Shown here piece by piece: positions 1-6,221 of a stretch of DNA of 21,549 bases. The stretch is from an uncultured Treponema sp. (GTDB taxonomy: Bacteria > Spirochaetota > Spirochaetia > Treponematales > Treponemataceae), in contig CAKZZK010000199.1 in assembly GCA_937885235.1 (NCBI GenBank), positions 1 to 21,549 of the forward strand, given 5' to 3'. The translations under genes were made by a program, and so were the position numbers. The notes beneath the pieces were generated by a model. That model searched no databases, had not been told where the DNA came from, and saw only the letters and a list, made by a program, of their open reading frames with translations. The first letter of the stretch is position 1; every line of letters begins with the position of its first letter.

Positions 1-828
1 GGCAGCTTCAGCGCGGGGAGCCGCAGCGGCAGCTTCCTCACGGGTGGGGGCTGCGGCAGCGGCACTGCGTTCTTCGGCGGCAGTGCGCTGTGCTTCCTGA
101 GCTTTCTGCGTGGCGCTCACCGCCTCGCGTTCCTTGATGTCCGCCATGTTCTCGCGGGTTTCAACGCCCTTCCCCTCTTCCTGACGCAGCGCCTCTACAA
201 CCTGCTTGTCGGTAATGGTCGTCGTATCGACGGAAGAAATGCCTCCCTGCGGGTCGTTCAGCGGAATGACTATCTGCGTGTTTCCCGGCCACTCTGACCA
301 CACAGTGCTCAAGCCGACTTTTTCCGCAGAAAGATTTTGCATGACGGTATCTTTATATTTATCTGAAAAATAAGAGAGTTTTCCTCTGTAGACTGCGTTA
401 TATATAGTAACAAATGTAGCGATTGTCTCCGCGTCCTCCCCTTCATACCCATAGACAGCTTCCAGATAGCCTGTGATGATGCGACGCAGGTTGCGGATAT
501 GGTCCACGCCCGCATTGGGATTGAGCACAAGGATGTCTGCATCAAGCTTTTCCCTCGTAGAGGAATCAACCGCGTGGATAAGCGTGTATTTGCCGTCAGG
601 CCGCACCGTGGCAGGCTCGTTCACATCAGCGGCAACCACTCGTCCCAGCTCTGTACCGATATTGGTGATTGCGGCGGCGGTCTCTATGATGGCATAAGGG
701 CCACCGTAGTTTTCAAACTGAACGCCGTCCGAACCCGTGCTCTGCAATTCAGGCTCGTCAACCCCCAGCGCCCAGACAGAGCCGAGCACTACCGCAGTCA
801 TAGCGAGCACACAGACTAGTTTTTTCAT
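1..828 (-). CDS. P83/100-family exported antigen, N-terminal part (cut by left edge)
   Basis: Reading from the ATG at 828 gives 276 codons without a stop up to the window edge, so the C-terminus lies outside. The protein starts MKKLVCVLAMTAVVLGSVWA, a typical signal peptide, so it should be exported. The first mature part (VQFENYGGPYAIIETAAAI, then VNEPATVRPDGKYTLIHAVD) resembles the spirochaetal P83/100 antigen family, known from Borrelia and Treponema; this is recognition from memory, not a search. From about residue 215 the sequence becomes rich in Glu, Ala, Arg and Gln, then an Ala/Glu low-complexity stretch, as expected for the coiled-coil middle of this family. The start is supported by GGAGG 8 nt upstream (minus strand, about 837-841) and by a promoter at 882-910. 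The molecular function of the family is unknown. Confidence 0.75.
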   Translation of the reverse strand, partial: MKKLVCVLAMTAVVLGSVWALGVDEPELQSTGSDGVQFENYGGPYAIIETAAAITNIGTELGRVVAADVNEPATVRPDGKYTLIHAVDSSTREKLDADILVLNPNAGVDHIRNLRRIITGYLEAVYGYEGEDAETIATFVTIYNAVYRGKLSYFSDKYKDTVMQNLSAEKVGLSTVWSEWPGNTQIVIPLNDPQGGISSVDTTTITDKQVVEALRQEEGKGVETRENMADIKEREAVSATQKAQEAQRTAAEERSAAAAAPTREEAAAAAPRAEAA

Positions 829-881
829 ATATCTATCCTCCGTAGAATTCTTCCATAAATAATGGCAATATATTATTATAG

Positions 882-910
882 ATAATATAGAAAACTTTAA
901 CATATATCAA
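882..910 (-). promoter_or_regulatory. Sigma70-type promoter of the P83/100 gene
   Basis: On the minus strand TTGATA (910-905) and TATTAT (887-882) are separated by 17 bp. The predicted start lies near 875, giving a leader of roughly 45-50 nt with a good GGAGG site. Prediction from hexamers only. Confidence 0.6.
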
Positions 911-964
911 GCCATCAAAAACTCAAGAATTGCAGCACAGAGACAACGCAAAATCGGAATCGTC

Positions 965-1052
965 CGAGTCACAAGTCGTGACCCGGCGAGTCATAAACTC
1001 GGATTCGACGAGTCACGAACTCAGACTCGGCGAGTCGCGGGTTCAGACTGCC
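965..1052. repeat. 22-bp tandem repeat, four copies
   Basis: Four head-to-tail units of exactly 22 bp (965-986, 987-1008, 1009-1030, 1031-1052) each begin CGAGTC, usually followed by an AACTC or GACTC element. A degenerate fifth unit with a 1-bp shift lies just before (about 943-964). GACTCG (1024-1029) and CGAGTC (1031-1036) form a perfect 6-bp inverted repeat around one base, and 997-1001 pairs with 1009-1013, so the array can fold into hairpins on either strand. The array starts in the bpt-P83 intergenic space and runs about 30 bp into the end of bpt, supplying its last residues. No T tract follows, so a classical terminator is not supported. Confidence 0.75.
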
Positions 1053-1761
1053 AATCGCCTTCGGGTGAAAGCAGCTCGTAGGGCTTAAAGCGCGCTTTAT
1101 AGTTCATTTTGTCGCAATCCGCAATATAGTAGCCCAAGTAGTAATAGTCCAGATTGTTTTCACGGCAAAGCGCAAGCTCGCGCAGAACGCTGTAAGTGCC
1201 AAGGCTGCGCTTCATAATGGCGGGGGAAATGTCATAATAAAAATAAACCGAAGAAATGCCGCCATCCAGCATATCGATGACGCTCACTCCCACAAGCGTA
1301 TCATCAAGATAGTAATCTATGTTCTTTGTACCGCAATAATGGATTTTGCCTGTTTCACCTTCAATACCGTTCCAGTAGGCAAGCTCGGCTTTGCTTTCGG
1401 CAGCGGCTATATCTTTGCCATGCTTTTTGCAATACCGCCTGTAAAGCTCGATTTTCGCATCGCTGAACATATCCTCCTGCGATTCGCACAAGCTGATTTC
1501 AATGTCTTGGTTTATCCGCCATACTTTCCGCTGGCTCTTGCCAGGTGCAAATGCTTTGACAGGAATACGGATGGACTGGCATTTCCGGCACGACGGACAC
1601 AGATTTTTATACATCATGTCGCCCGCCCTCCGGTAGCCCTGCATAGAGAAAATAGAAAAAAGCGAAAACAAATCGCTCCGCATAGCATAAGCGGGCAGAT
1701 ACACAAAATCCGTTTCGCTTATTGCATCTTCAAAATAACCGCACTTCTCTTTGATAAGCAT
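1021..1761 (-). CDS. bpt: Aspartate/glutamate leucyltransferase (Bpt/ATE family)
   Basis: 246 residues, the usual length for bacterial leucyl/arginyl-tRNA-protein transferases, which attach Leu to N-terminal Asp or Glu and mark proteins for ClpS-ClpAP-type N-end-rule degradation in the cytoplasm. The ATE_N signature is clear: an early Cys (C7), then the segment QGYRRAGDMMYKNLCPSCRKC (about 41-61). The ATE_C part contains GVSVIDML, SSVYFYYD and, near the end, LGYYIADCDKMNYKARF followed by PYELL, very close to the family pattern GYxIxxCxKMxYKxRFxPxE. The gene starts 4 nt after the coaX stop with no good Shine-Dalgarno sequence, so translational coupling is likely. Its last residues (SEPATRRV) are encoded by the 22-bp repeat array, suggesting the natural C-terminus has been altered or extended. 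Specificity for Leu rather than Arg is inferred from bacterial relatives. Confidence 0.88.
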   Translation of the reverse strand: MLIKEKCGYFEDAISETDFVYLPAYAMRSDLFSLFSIFSMQGYRRAGDMMYKNLCPSCRKCQSIRIPVKAFAPGKSQRKVWRINQDIEISLCESQEDMFSDAKIELYRRYCKKHGKDIAAAESKAELAYWNGIEGETGKIHYCGTKNIDYYLDDTLVGVSVIDMLDGGISSVYFYYDISPAIMKRSLGTYSVLRELALCRENNLDYYYLGYYIADCDKMNYKARFKPYELLSPEGDWQSEPATRRV

Positions 1762-1765
1762 AAAA

Positions 1766-2587
1766 TCATTTTAACAGCTGGTTGCTAATTTCGCACACAA
1801 GGCTGGCTATAGCGCGAAGCCCCCTGATGGTCAGCTCGCTGTCCACAGCGGTGAATACGTCCGTAATGCCTGCAAGCACGCCGGACAAGCCGCCGGTAGC
1901 TATCACCCGCACGCTTTCCGGCTTGTCACCGGAAAGCATAAAAAGTTCCTGCTTTATGGCGGCAACAAGGAATTCTACCAGCCCTTTATAGCCGAGCACA
2001 ACGCCCGCCTGAATTGCCTCCACGGTATTCGTTCCAAGGCTGCTTGGCGGTGCGGCGAGGGGCACCTGAGGCAGCTGCGCTGTATTGGTAAAGAGCGATT
2101 TAACGGCTGTCAGCAAGCCCGGCGCTATGTCTACGCCCCTGATTACGCCACGGGAATCTGTGACGACAAAGCTCAATGCCGTGCCAAAATCAACCACAAT
2201 GGAGGCAGTCTTAAAACGCTCCCACGCCCCCATCGCATCACAGATAAGGTCTGTGCCAATTTCTGCGGCGGCACCCTGCACCATGCTGACGGGCAGAATT
2301 CCCTCATTCAGGATGGCAGGCGTCAATATGTATGCGCGGCAGCCGCAGCCCCGACGTATCACCTCAGCAAAGCTCGCCGTAAGCGCGGGCACTACAGAGC
2401 TTATGATGGCAGTCCGGCACTCACGCAGGTCAAGCCCCTCATGCCCGGCAAGGGTGAAGAGCACGGCGGCATAGTCATCCTCCGTGCGCCGTGTTTCCGT
2501 CGCAAGCCGCCAGCAAAACGCCATATCCTCACCCTTGAAGACAGCGACAACGATGTTTGTATTTCCAATATCTACCGCAAGAAGCAT
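1766..2587 (-). CDS. coaX: Type III pantothenate kinase
   Basis: 273 residues. It phosphorylates pantothenate with ATP, the first committed step of coenzyme A synthesis, in the cytosol. The ASKHA-fold signatures of CoaX are visible: N-terminal VDIGNTN phosphate loop (5-11), SSVVPALT (63-70), GAAAEIGTDLICDAMGAW (105-122) around the family catalytic Asp (D113), VVDFGTALSF (131-140), and ATGGLSG near the C-terminus. The family motif GxDR is GTDL here, so the Arg is replaced by Leu; the Asp is kept. The start shown gives the expected N-terminus. No Shine-Dalgarno sequence precedes it; instead a -10-like TATGAT lies 5 nt upstream, so the transcript may be leaderless. It is the first gene of a tight coaX-bpt operon. 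Confidence 0.92.
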   Translation of the reverse strand: MLLAVDIGNTNIVVAVFKGEDMAFCWRLATETRRTEDDYAAVLFTLAGHEGLDLRECRTAIISSVVPALTASFAEVIRRGCGCRAYILTPAILNEGILPVSMVQGAAAEIGTDLICDAMGAWERFKTASIVVDFGTALSFVVTDSRGVIRGVDIAPGLLTAVKSLFTNTAQLPQVPLAAPPSSLGTNTVEAIQAGVVLGYKGLVEFLVAAIKQELFMLSGDKPESVRVIATGGLSGVLAGITDVFTAVDSELTIRGLRAIASLVCEISNQLLK

Positions 2588-2592
2588 AGCGT

Positions 2593-2621
2593 ATCATAGC
2601 ATGACACGCGATAAATGAAAA
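2593..2621 (-). promoter_or_regulatory. Candidate coaX promoter giving a leaderless mRNA
   Basis: Minus strand: TTTTCA (2621-2616), 17-bp spacer, TATGAT (2598-2593), then only 5 nt (ACGCT) to the coaX ATG. Transcription would start at or within the initiation codon, consistent with the missing ribosome binding site. The -35 matches consensus at 4 of 6 positions and the -10 at 5 of 6. Confidence 0.45.
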
Positions 2622-2630
2622 GGTTTTTAT

Positions 2631-2966
2631 CTATCCATCAAGTTTTTCTGCAAGCTCAATAATAGCTTGACGGGTGTTTTCATCAAGATGTTCCAGAGTA
2701 TTCATAAAAGAGCGATATTTTTTGAAAGCCAAAGAAGCCGCCGTTGTCTGACTTTCTACCGAATCCAGAGGGATTCCCGTCACCAAGTATTCAACAGAAA
2801 CATTAAGAATTTTTGCTATTCGGACAGCTGTATCTGCCGAGGGCGCACTGCCAGTCTTTATCCCTTTGCCAATGCTGGAAACATCAAAATTTGCCTCCTG
2901 AGCAAGTGTCTTTCTGTTCATTCCCTTGAAGTTTAGCTCCGCATCAACATTTTCCCAAAAATTCAT
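2631..2966 (-). CDS. XRE-family helix-turn-helix regulator
   Basis: From the ATG at 2966 the product is 111 residues beginning MNFWENVDAEL, the N-terminus I would expect for Treponema XRE proteins. The HTH lies at about 14-45 (GMNRKTLAQEANFDVSSIGK, then GSAPSADTAVRIAKILNVSVEYL). A helical C-terminal tail follows. An upstream in-frame ATG (2993) and TTG (3050) would add 9 and 28 residues; I prefer 2966 because the extensions run across two copies of a palindromic box likely to be this protein's operators. It is transcribed away from the GT remnant, GT-C and hisS genes and is AT-rich like them. Its role is probably autoregulation and control of the divergent glycosyltransferase genes (inference). 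No strong ribosome binding site is seen. Confidence 0.8.
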   Translation of the reverse strand: MNFWENVDAELNFKGMNRKTLAQEANFDVSSIGKGIKTGSAPSADTAVRIAKILNVSVEYLVTGIPLDSVESQTTAASLAFKKYRSFMNTLEHLDENTRQAIIELAEKLDG

Positions 2967-2978
2967 ATAGTCATTATT

Positions 2979-2992
2979 AGGAAAATATTCCA
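2979..2992 (-). promoter_or_regulatory. XRE-associated box 1
   Basis: TGGAATATTTTCCT on the minus strand, 12 bp upstream of the preferred XRE start. It matches the shared pattern TGGA-NN-ATTTTCC-W found also at 3036-3049 and 6229-6242. An operator role is inferred from palindromy and placement. Confidence 0.4.
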
Positions 2993-3035
2993 TTTTTGCT
3001 TTTACTACTAGAATTTCTTCCAATTCACTGTATAA

Positions 3036-3049
3036 TGGAAAATGTTCCA
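3036..3049 (-). promoter_or_regulatory. XRE-associated box 2 between divergent genes
   Basis: TGGAACATTTTCCA on the minus strand, a palindrome with arms TGGAA/TTCCA around CATT. It abuts a plus-strand TATAAT (3031-3036) pointing to the glycosyltransferase genes and a minus-strand TATACA (3034-3029) pointing to the XRE gene, so a bound repressor could block both directions. The -35 elements on both strands are weak. The site is a prediction. Confidence 0.45.
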
Positions 3050-3075
3050 ATTTGTTTTTTGGGTGAATAATTTCA

Positions 3076-3153
3076 ATGAATGGTGTTTTGTATATGGTGC
3101 TTCCCGCCTACAATGAAGTCAGGCAGCTCAAGAAAACTATGAGCAGGCAATGA
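3076..3153 (+). pseudogene. Glycosyltransferase family 2 remnant (25 codons)
   Basis: A mini-ORF with a GGGTGA ribosome binding site 9 nt upstream encodes MNGVLYMVLPAYNEVRQ and eight more residues, then TGA. The core VLPAYNE is the first beta-strand and nucleotide-sugar motif of GT-A family 2 enzymes such as polyprenyl-phosphate mannose or glucose synthases, which are normally 230-330 residues. Only the very N-terminus survives, possibly joined to the last codons of the original gene. The stop overlaps the next start as ATGA (3150-3153), the arrangement expected for an operon in which a GT2 makes the lipid-linked sugar used by the following GT-C enzyme. The best reading is an internal deletion; an intentional leader peptide for translational coupling is the alternative. 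Confidence 0.55.
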
Positions 3154-6100
3154 TTGTTATGCTGAAAAAATCATCTATTTTACTTCCAATACTCCTAGCC
3201 CTATGGAGCATATTTACAGCAAGCGCACTCTTTTTTGCTGCTCATCGGCAAACATATTTGGAATACACGGCAAGCGGAAATCTCGACAAATGGTGGCTTG
3301 GATTCAGCCTCGTATGCAGCATATTTATACTGCTAGTGATATTCCGCTTTGTATCATTGCGGAAAAATACCGTTTCTCCACTTAATGACAAACTCTTTGC
3401 CGGAATGTTGTTAATTTGTGCTGTCTTTATCCTCTTATTTTTCTTCAAAGATGTCTCTTCATTTGTAGATGAAGACGATAATATAAATGGCGGAATGCTC
3501 ATTGCACAGGGAAGAGTGCTTTACCGGGATTATGTCACACAACATACGCCGTTTGCCTATTATCTTTGTTCCGTATTCGCTTTACTTGGCGCAAAATCTA
3601 CGGAGCAATTCAGACTTTCGTATTATGTGCTTGAGGGATTCTTTTTCGCTTTTTTATACATACGACATTCAGACTATTTCGGCAAACTGAAGATGGGACT
3701 CCTCCCGGTGGCAGAGATTATAATTTCGTATATTGCCGTGCGAAGCCATTCAGCAAAACTGCTGTCAGACGGCATAGAGGGTCTCTGTTTTATAGTTCTG
3801 CTGCTTGAATTCCTCAGATATTGCAATGATGGAAAAATAACCTGGAGGCGGGCAGCTGTTGTTTCCGCATGCTCCTGGATTTCTTTTGGTTCTGCATTTG
3901 TATCGGCCTATGCCCTTATCTGGGTATTTCTTGCAGTAATCGTTATGGAATGTCGCAGAATTGCGAAGAAAGAACTTACGGTGAAAGACGGACTTACTCA
4001 TGCATATCGGATTTTCATAGCAGTATTCCTTCCCCTGTGCATAGCCATCCTCTATTTTATCTGTAATCATGCATTTGTTGAAGCAATACGCCAGTTCTAT
4101 GTATTCAACCGCACGGTATACCCTCGGTATCAGCAATATGGGAGCAGTTTTTTTCAACCGATTTTCTTGGCATTCACCAATTTGTTTGACGAAGTTCGTT
4201 ATTATGTAACGGCAATCTTCACTGCAAATGGAAACAAAGCGACAACTTTAAAACTCTTGATTTTAAGCGGAGCACTTGCAGCAAGCCTAGCAGCATTTAT
4301 CAGAACAAAAAAATTGGAACTCTCTGTCATACCATTTCTCTTCATGATCATGTCTGCAACGCGCGGATATAATTTCCACGGGATCGCAGCATGGAATATT
4401 GCGGTCTTGCTGATTATACTGGAGTGTGGTTATTTCAAAAAGAAAATGCCCAAAAAACTGCTGCCCTTGCTTGCTTTAACTGTATGCTATTTATCAACAC
4501 CTTTTTTTGCGAGTATCTTCAGGGGAATTACAAGGAAGCAGGAGCATATATCAGCTCTTGAAAGAACGGTCGTAGAACAAAGTATCGAAGGCGAAGGTAT
4601 ATTCATCGACGGATGGACATGCAGCCCGAACTATTTAATTGCTAAGAAGCGCTTCCCAGTAAACAGAACTTTGTACCTGCTCCCGTGGTATATGGACTGG
4701 TACGAGGCAGAAACGGTGAGGGAACTTGAATCAAAGAAACCGAAATTTGCCATATTTGATGAAAATGCAGAATGTTGGGGATATAAGGGCTTCACCTCCC
4801 AGATCCATAAAGCTCTGCTTTCTGATTATGTAAAGGTTTCACCATATTTGTGGCAACGCCGCGATACAATTCTTGCACATTCACCAGTTTTGCGTTATGA
4901 TAGCGGCATGCAAACACTTATTCAACCCAAAGTCTTGAAGGGATTCCGTGATTTTTTGCCGCAGGACGAGATTCTGCGCTCATCCCTGATTGAAAAACTC
5001 ACTGCCACCTACCGCGCCTATGGTTTTGTGCCGATTGACACGCCGGTGCTTGAATATACCGAAATCTTACTGCGGAAAAGTAACGGCGAAACCGAAAAGC
5101 AGGTCTTCCGCTTTGAGGACAACGGACACCGCGATGTAGCCATGCGCTTTGACCTGACGGTGCCCTTCGCCCGCTTTACCGCCGAACACCAGAACGAGCT
5201 GTATTTTCCCTTTAAACGCTACCACATTGCCAAGGTATGGCGCGGGGAAAAGCCACAGGCTGGCCGCTACCGCGAATTTGTGCAGTGTGACTTTGACACC
5301 GTGGGCAGCGATTCCGCCACGTCAGACTTTGAAACGCTTGCCCTGATGAAAGCCGCGCTTGCAGCCATCGGTGTGGAAGACATCACCATACACGTGAACC
5401 ACAGGGGTATTTTCAACCGCTTTCTTGCCAACATTGACTGCGCTCCAAAGAGCGAGGACATTCTGCGCACAGTGGACAAGCTTGCCAAAGTGGGAGAAAC
5501 CGAGGTGCGGCAGGAACTGGAGAGCATCACGGGCAGCGCGGATGCCGCGGCAAAAATCCTTGATTACATAGAGCCCCAGAAAGACTTTGCCACCACGCTC
5601 GCCCATCTGGAAATGCTTGCAGGTGGCGAGGGTGAAGACACAAAGCGCATGAAAGACATCTATGCCATGATGCAGGCTGCGGGGATTGCAGACAGCTACG
5701 TGCTTGACCCAAGCATTACACGCGGTCTCGATTACTATACAGGCGTAGTTTATGAAACATTTTTGAACAAACTGCCCGCTATTGGCTCCGTGTGCTCGGG
5801 CGGGCGCTATGACAACCTTGCGGGACTGTATATGAGGGACAAAGTTCCCGGCGTGGGAGCGAGCATTGGGCTTGACCGCCTGATTGCGGGGCTCAGCCAG
5901 CTCGGGCTCACTGAAAGCAAAGGCAGCTACCTCGATGTGGAAATCTACAATACAGACGCCTCACTTGCAAGCCATTACCAGAAGGTAGCAGCCGCACTGC
6001 GCAAAAACGGCATAGCAGTGGAAGTGTTCCCCGACACGCTCAAGATGGCAAGGCAGTACGCCGTTACAGACAAAAAGGGCATTCCGTGGGGCATCCTCAT

Positions 6101-6218
6101 TTCAGCGGAAGAAGCAAAGGCTGATACGCTGACGCTCAAAAACCTCAAGACGAGGGAGCAGTTTGAGGGCATTTCCCCCAAAGAGGCATCAGACCATATT
6201 CTGTCAGGAAGGCGTTAA
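3150..6218 (+). CDS. GT-C (ArnT/PMT-like) membrane glycosyltransferase fused in frame to histidyl-tRNA synthetase
   Basis: One open frame of 1022 codons. Residues 1-586 are a polytopic membrane protein: about ten or more hydrophobic segments between residues 8 and 460, then a soluble part to about 586. The loop after the third segment has VDEDDNINGGMLIAQGR and then YRDYVTQHTPFAYY, the acidic DE-type first loop and YRD/HxP pattern of GT39/PMT-like GT-C enzymes, which transfer sugar from a polyprenyl-phosphate donor outside the cytoplasm. Residues 587-1022 are a complete histidyl-tRNA synthetase (see the hisS entry). No stop separates them. Start choice is ATG 3150, overlapping the stop of the GT2 stub; ATG 3159 is also possible. 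The GT-C part is visibly AT-rich and the hisS part GC-rich, so two genes of different origin have been joined. Whether the full fusion protein is made is unknown; the synthetase may also start internally. Substrate is not predictable. Confidence 0.7.
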   Translation: MIVMLKKSSILLPILLALWSIFTASALFFAAHRQTYLEYTASGNLDKWWLGFSLVCSIFILLVIFRFVSLRKNTVSPLNDKLFAGMLLICAVFILLFFFKDVSSFVDEDDNINGGMLIAQGRVLYRDYVTQHTPFAYYLCSVFALLGAKSTEQFRLSYYVLEGFFFAFLYIRHSDYFGKLKMGLLPVAEIIISYIAVRSHSAKLLSDGIEGLCFIVLLLEFLRYCNDGKITWRRAAVVSACSWISFGSAFVSAYALIWVFLAVIVMECRRIAKKELTVKDGLTHAYRIFIAVFLPLCIAILYFICNHAFVEAIRQFYVFNRTVYPRYQQYGSSFFQPIFLAFTNLFDEVRYYVTAIFTANGNKATTLKLLILSGALAASLAAFIRTKKLELSVIPFLFMIMSATRGYNFHGIAAWNIAVLLIILECGYFKKKMPKKLLPLLALTVCYLSTPFFASIFRGITRKQEHISALERTVVEQSIEGEGIFIDGWTCSPNYLIAKKRFPVNRTLYLLPWYMDWYEAETVRELESKKPKFAIFDENAECWGYKGFTSQIHKALLSDYVKVSPYLWQRRDTILAHSPVLRYDSGMQTLIQPKVLKGFRDFLPQDEILRSSLIEKLTATYRAYGFVPIDTPVLEYTEILLRKSNGETEKQVFRFEDNGHRDVAMRFDLTVPFARFTAEHQNELYFPFKRYHIAKVWRGEKPQAGRYREFVQCDFDTVGSDSATSDFETLALMKAALAAIGVEDITIHVNHRGIFNRFLANIDCAPKSEDILRTVDKLAKVGETEVRQELESITGSADAAAKILDYIEPQKDFATTLAHLEMLAGGEGEDTKRMKDIYAMMQAAGIADSYVLDPSITRGLDYYTGVVYETFLNKLPAIGSVCSGGRYDNLAGLYMRDKVPGVGASIGLDRLIAGLSQLGLTESKGSYLDVEIYNTDASLASHYQKVAAALRKNGIAVEVFPDTLKMARQYAVTDKKGIPWGILISAEEAKADTLTLKNLKTREQFEGISPKEASDHILSGRR
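4873..4901 (+). promoter_or_regulatory. Candidate internal promoter for hisS
   Basis: TTGCAC (4873-4878), 17-bp spacer, TATGAT (4896-4901), then 6 nt (AGCGGC) to the hisS ATG at 4908. The -10 matches at 5 of 6, the -35 only at 3 of 6. Spacing places the transcript start at the ATG, so hisS could be made from a leaderless mRNA independently of the upstream glycosyltransferase. Confidence 0.4.
4908..6218 (+). CDS. hisS: Histidine--tRNA ligase (internal start within the fused frame)
   Basis: 436 residues from ATG 4908, the normal size of a bacterial class II HisRS, which charges tRNA-His with histidine in the cytoplasm. All signatures are present in order: KGFRDFLP (11-18) leading to motif 1 (PIDTPVLEY, 42-50), motif 2 with RYHIAKVWRGEKPQAGRYRE (104-123), the histidine-specific LDYYTGVVYE (274-283) and SGGRYDNLAGLY (298-308), motif 3 GVGASIGLDRL (315-325), and a C-terminal anticodon-binding domain (about 340-436). 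MQTLIQPKVLKGFRD is a normal HisRS N-terminus, so this ATG is the ancestral start even though the frame is open upstream for 586 codons. No Shine-Dalgarno sequence precedes it. HisRS is normally a soluble homodimer; a membrane-anchored form would be unusual. Confidence 0.93.
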   Translation: MQTLIQPKVLKGFRDFLPQDEILRSSLIEKLTATYRAYGFVPIDTPVLEYTEILLRKSNGETEKQVFRFEDNGHRDVAMRFDLTVPFARFTAEHQNELYFPFKRYHIAKVWRGEKPQAGRYREFVQCDFDTVGSDSATSDFETLALMKAALAAIGVEDITIHVNHRGIFNRFLANIDCAPKSEDILRTVDKLAKVGETEVRQELESITGSADAAAKILDYIEPQKDFATTLAHLEMLAGGEGEDTKRMKDIYAMMQAAGIADSYVLDPSITRGLDYYTGVVYETFLNKLPAIGSVCSGGRYDNLAGLYMRDKVPGVGASIGLDRLIAGLSQLGLTESKGSYLDVEIYNTDASLASHYQKVAAALRKNGIAVEVFPDTLKMARQYAVTDKKGIPWGILISAEEAKADTLTLKNLKTREQFEGISPKEASDHILSGRR

Positions 6219-6221
6219 AGT

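Noticed and set aside
965..1052. CRISPR array at the 22-bp repeats
   Set aside because: The units are directly adjacent with no spacers and no cas gene is nearby; it is a simple tandem repeat.
2967..3050. N-terminal extension of the XRE regulator from TTG 3050 or ATG 2993
   Set aside because: The extension has no similarity to XRE proteins, lacks a ribosome binding site, and overlaps two palindromic boxes better explained as operators.
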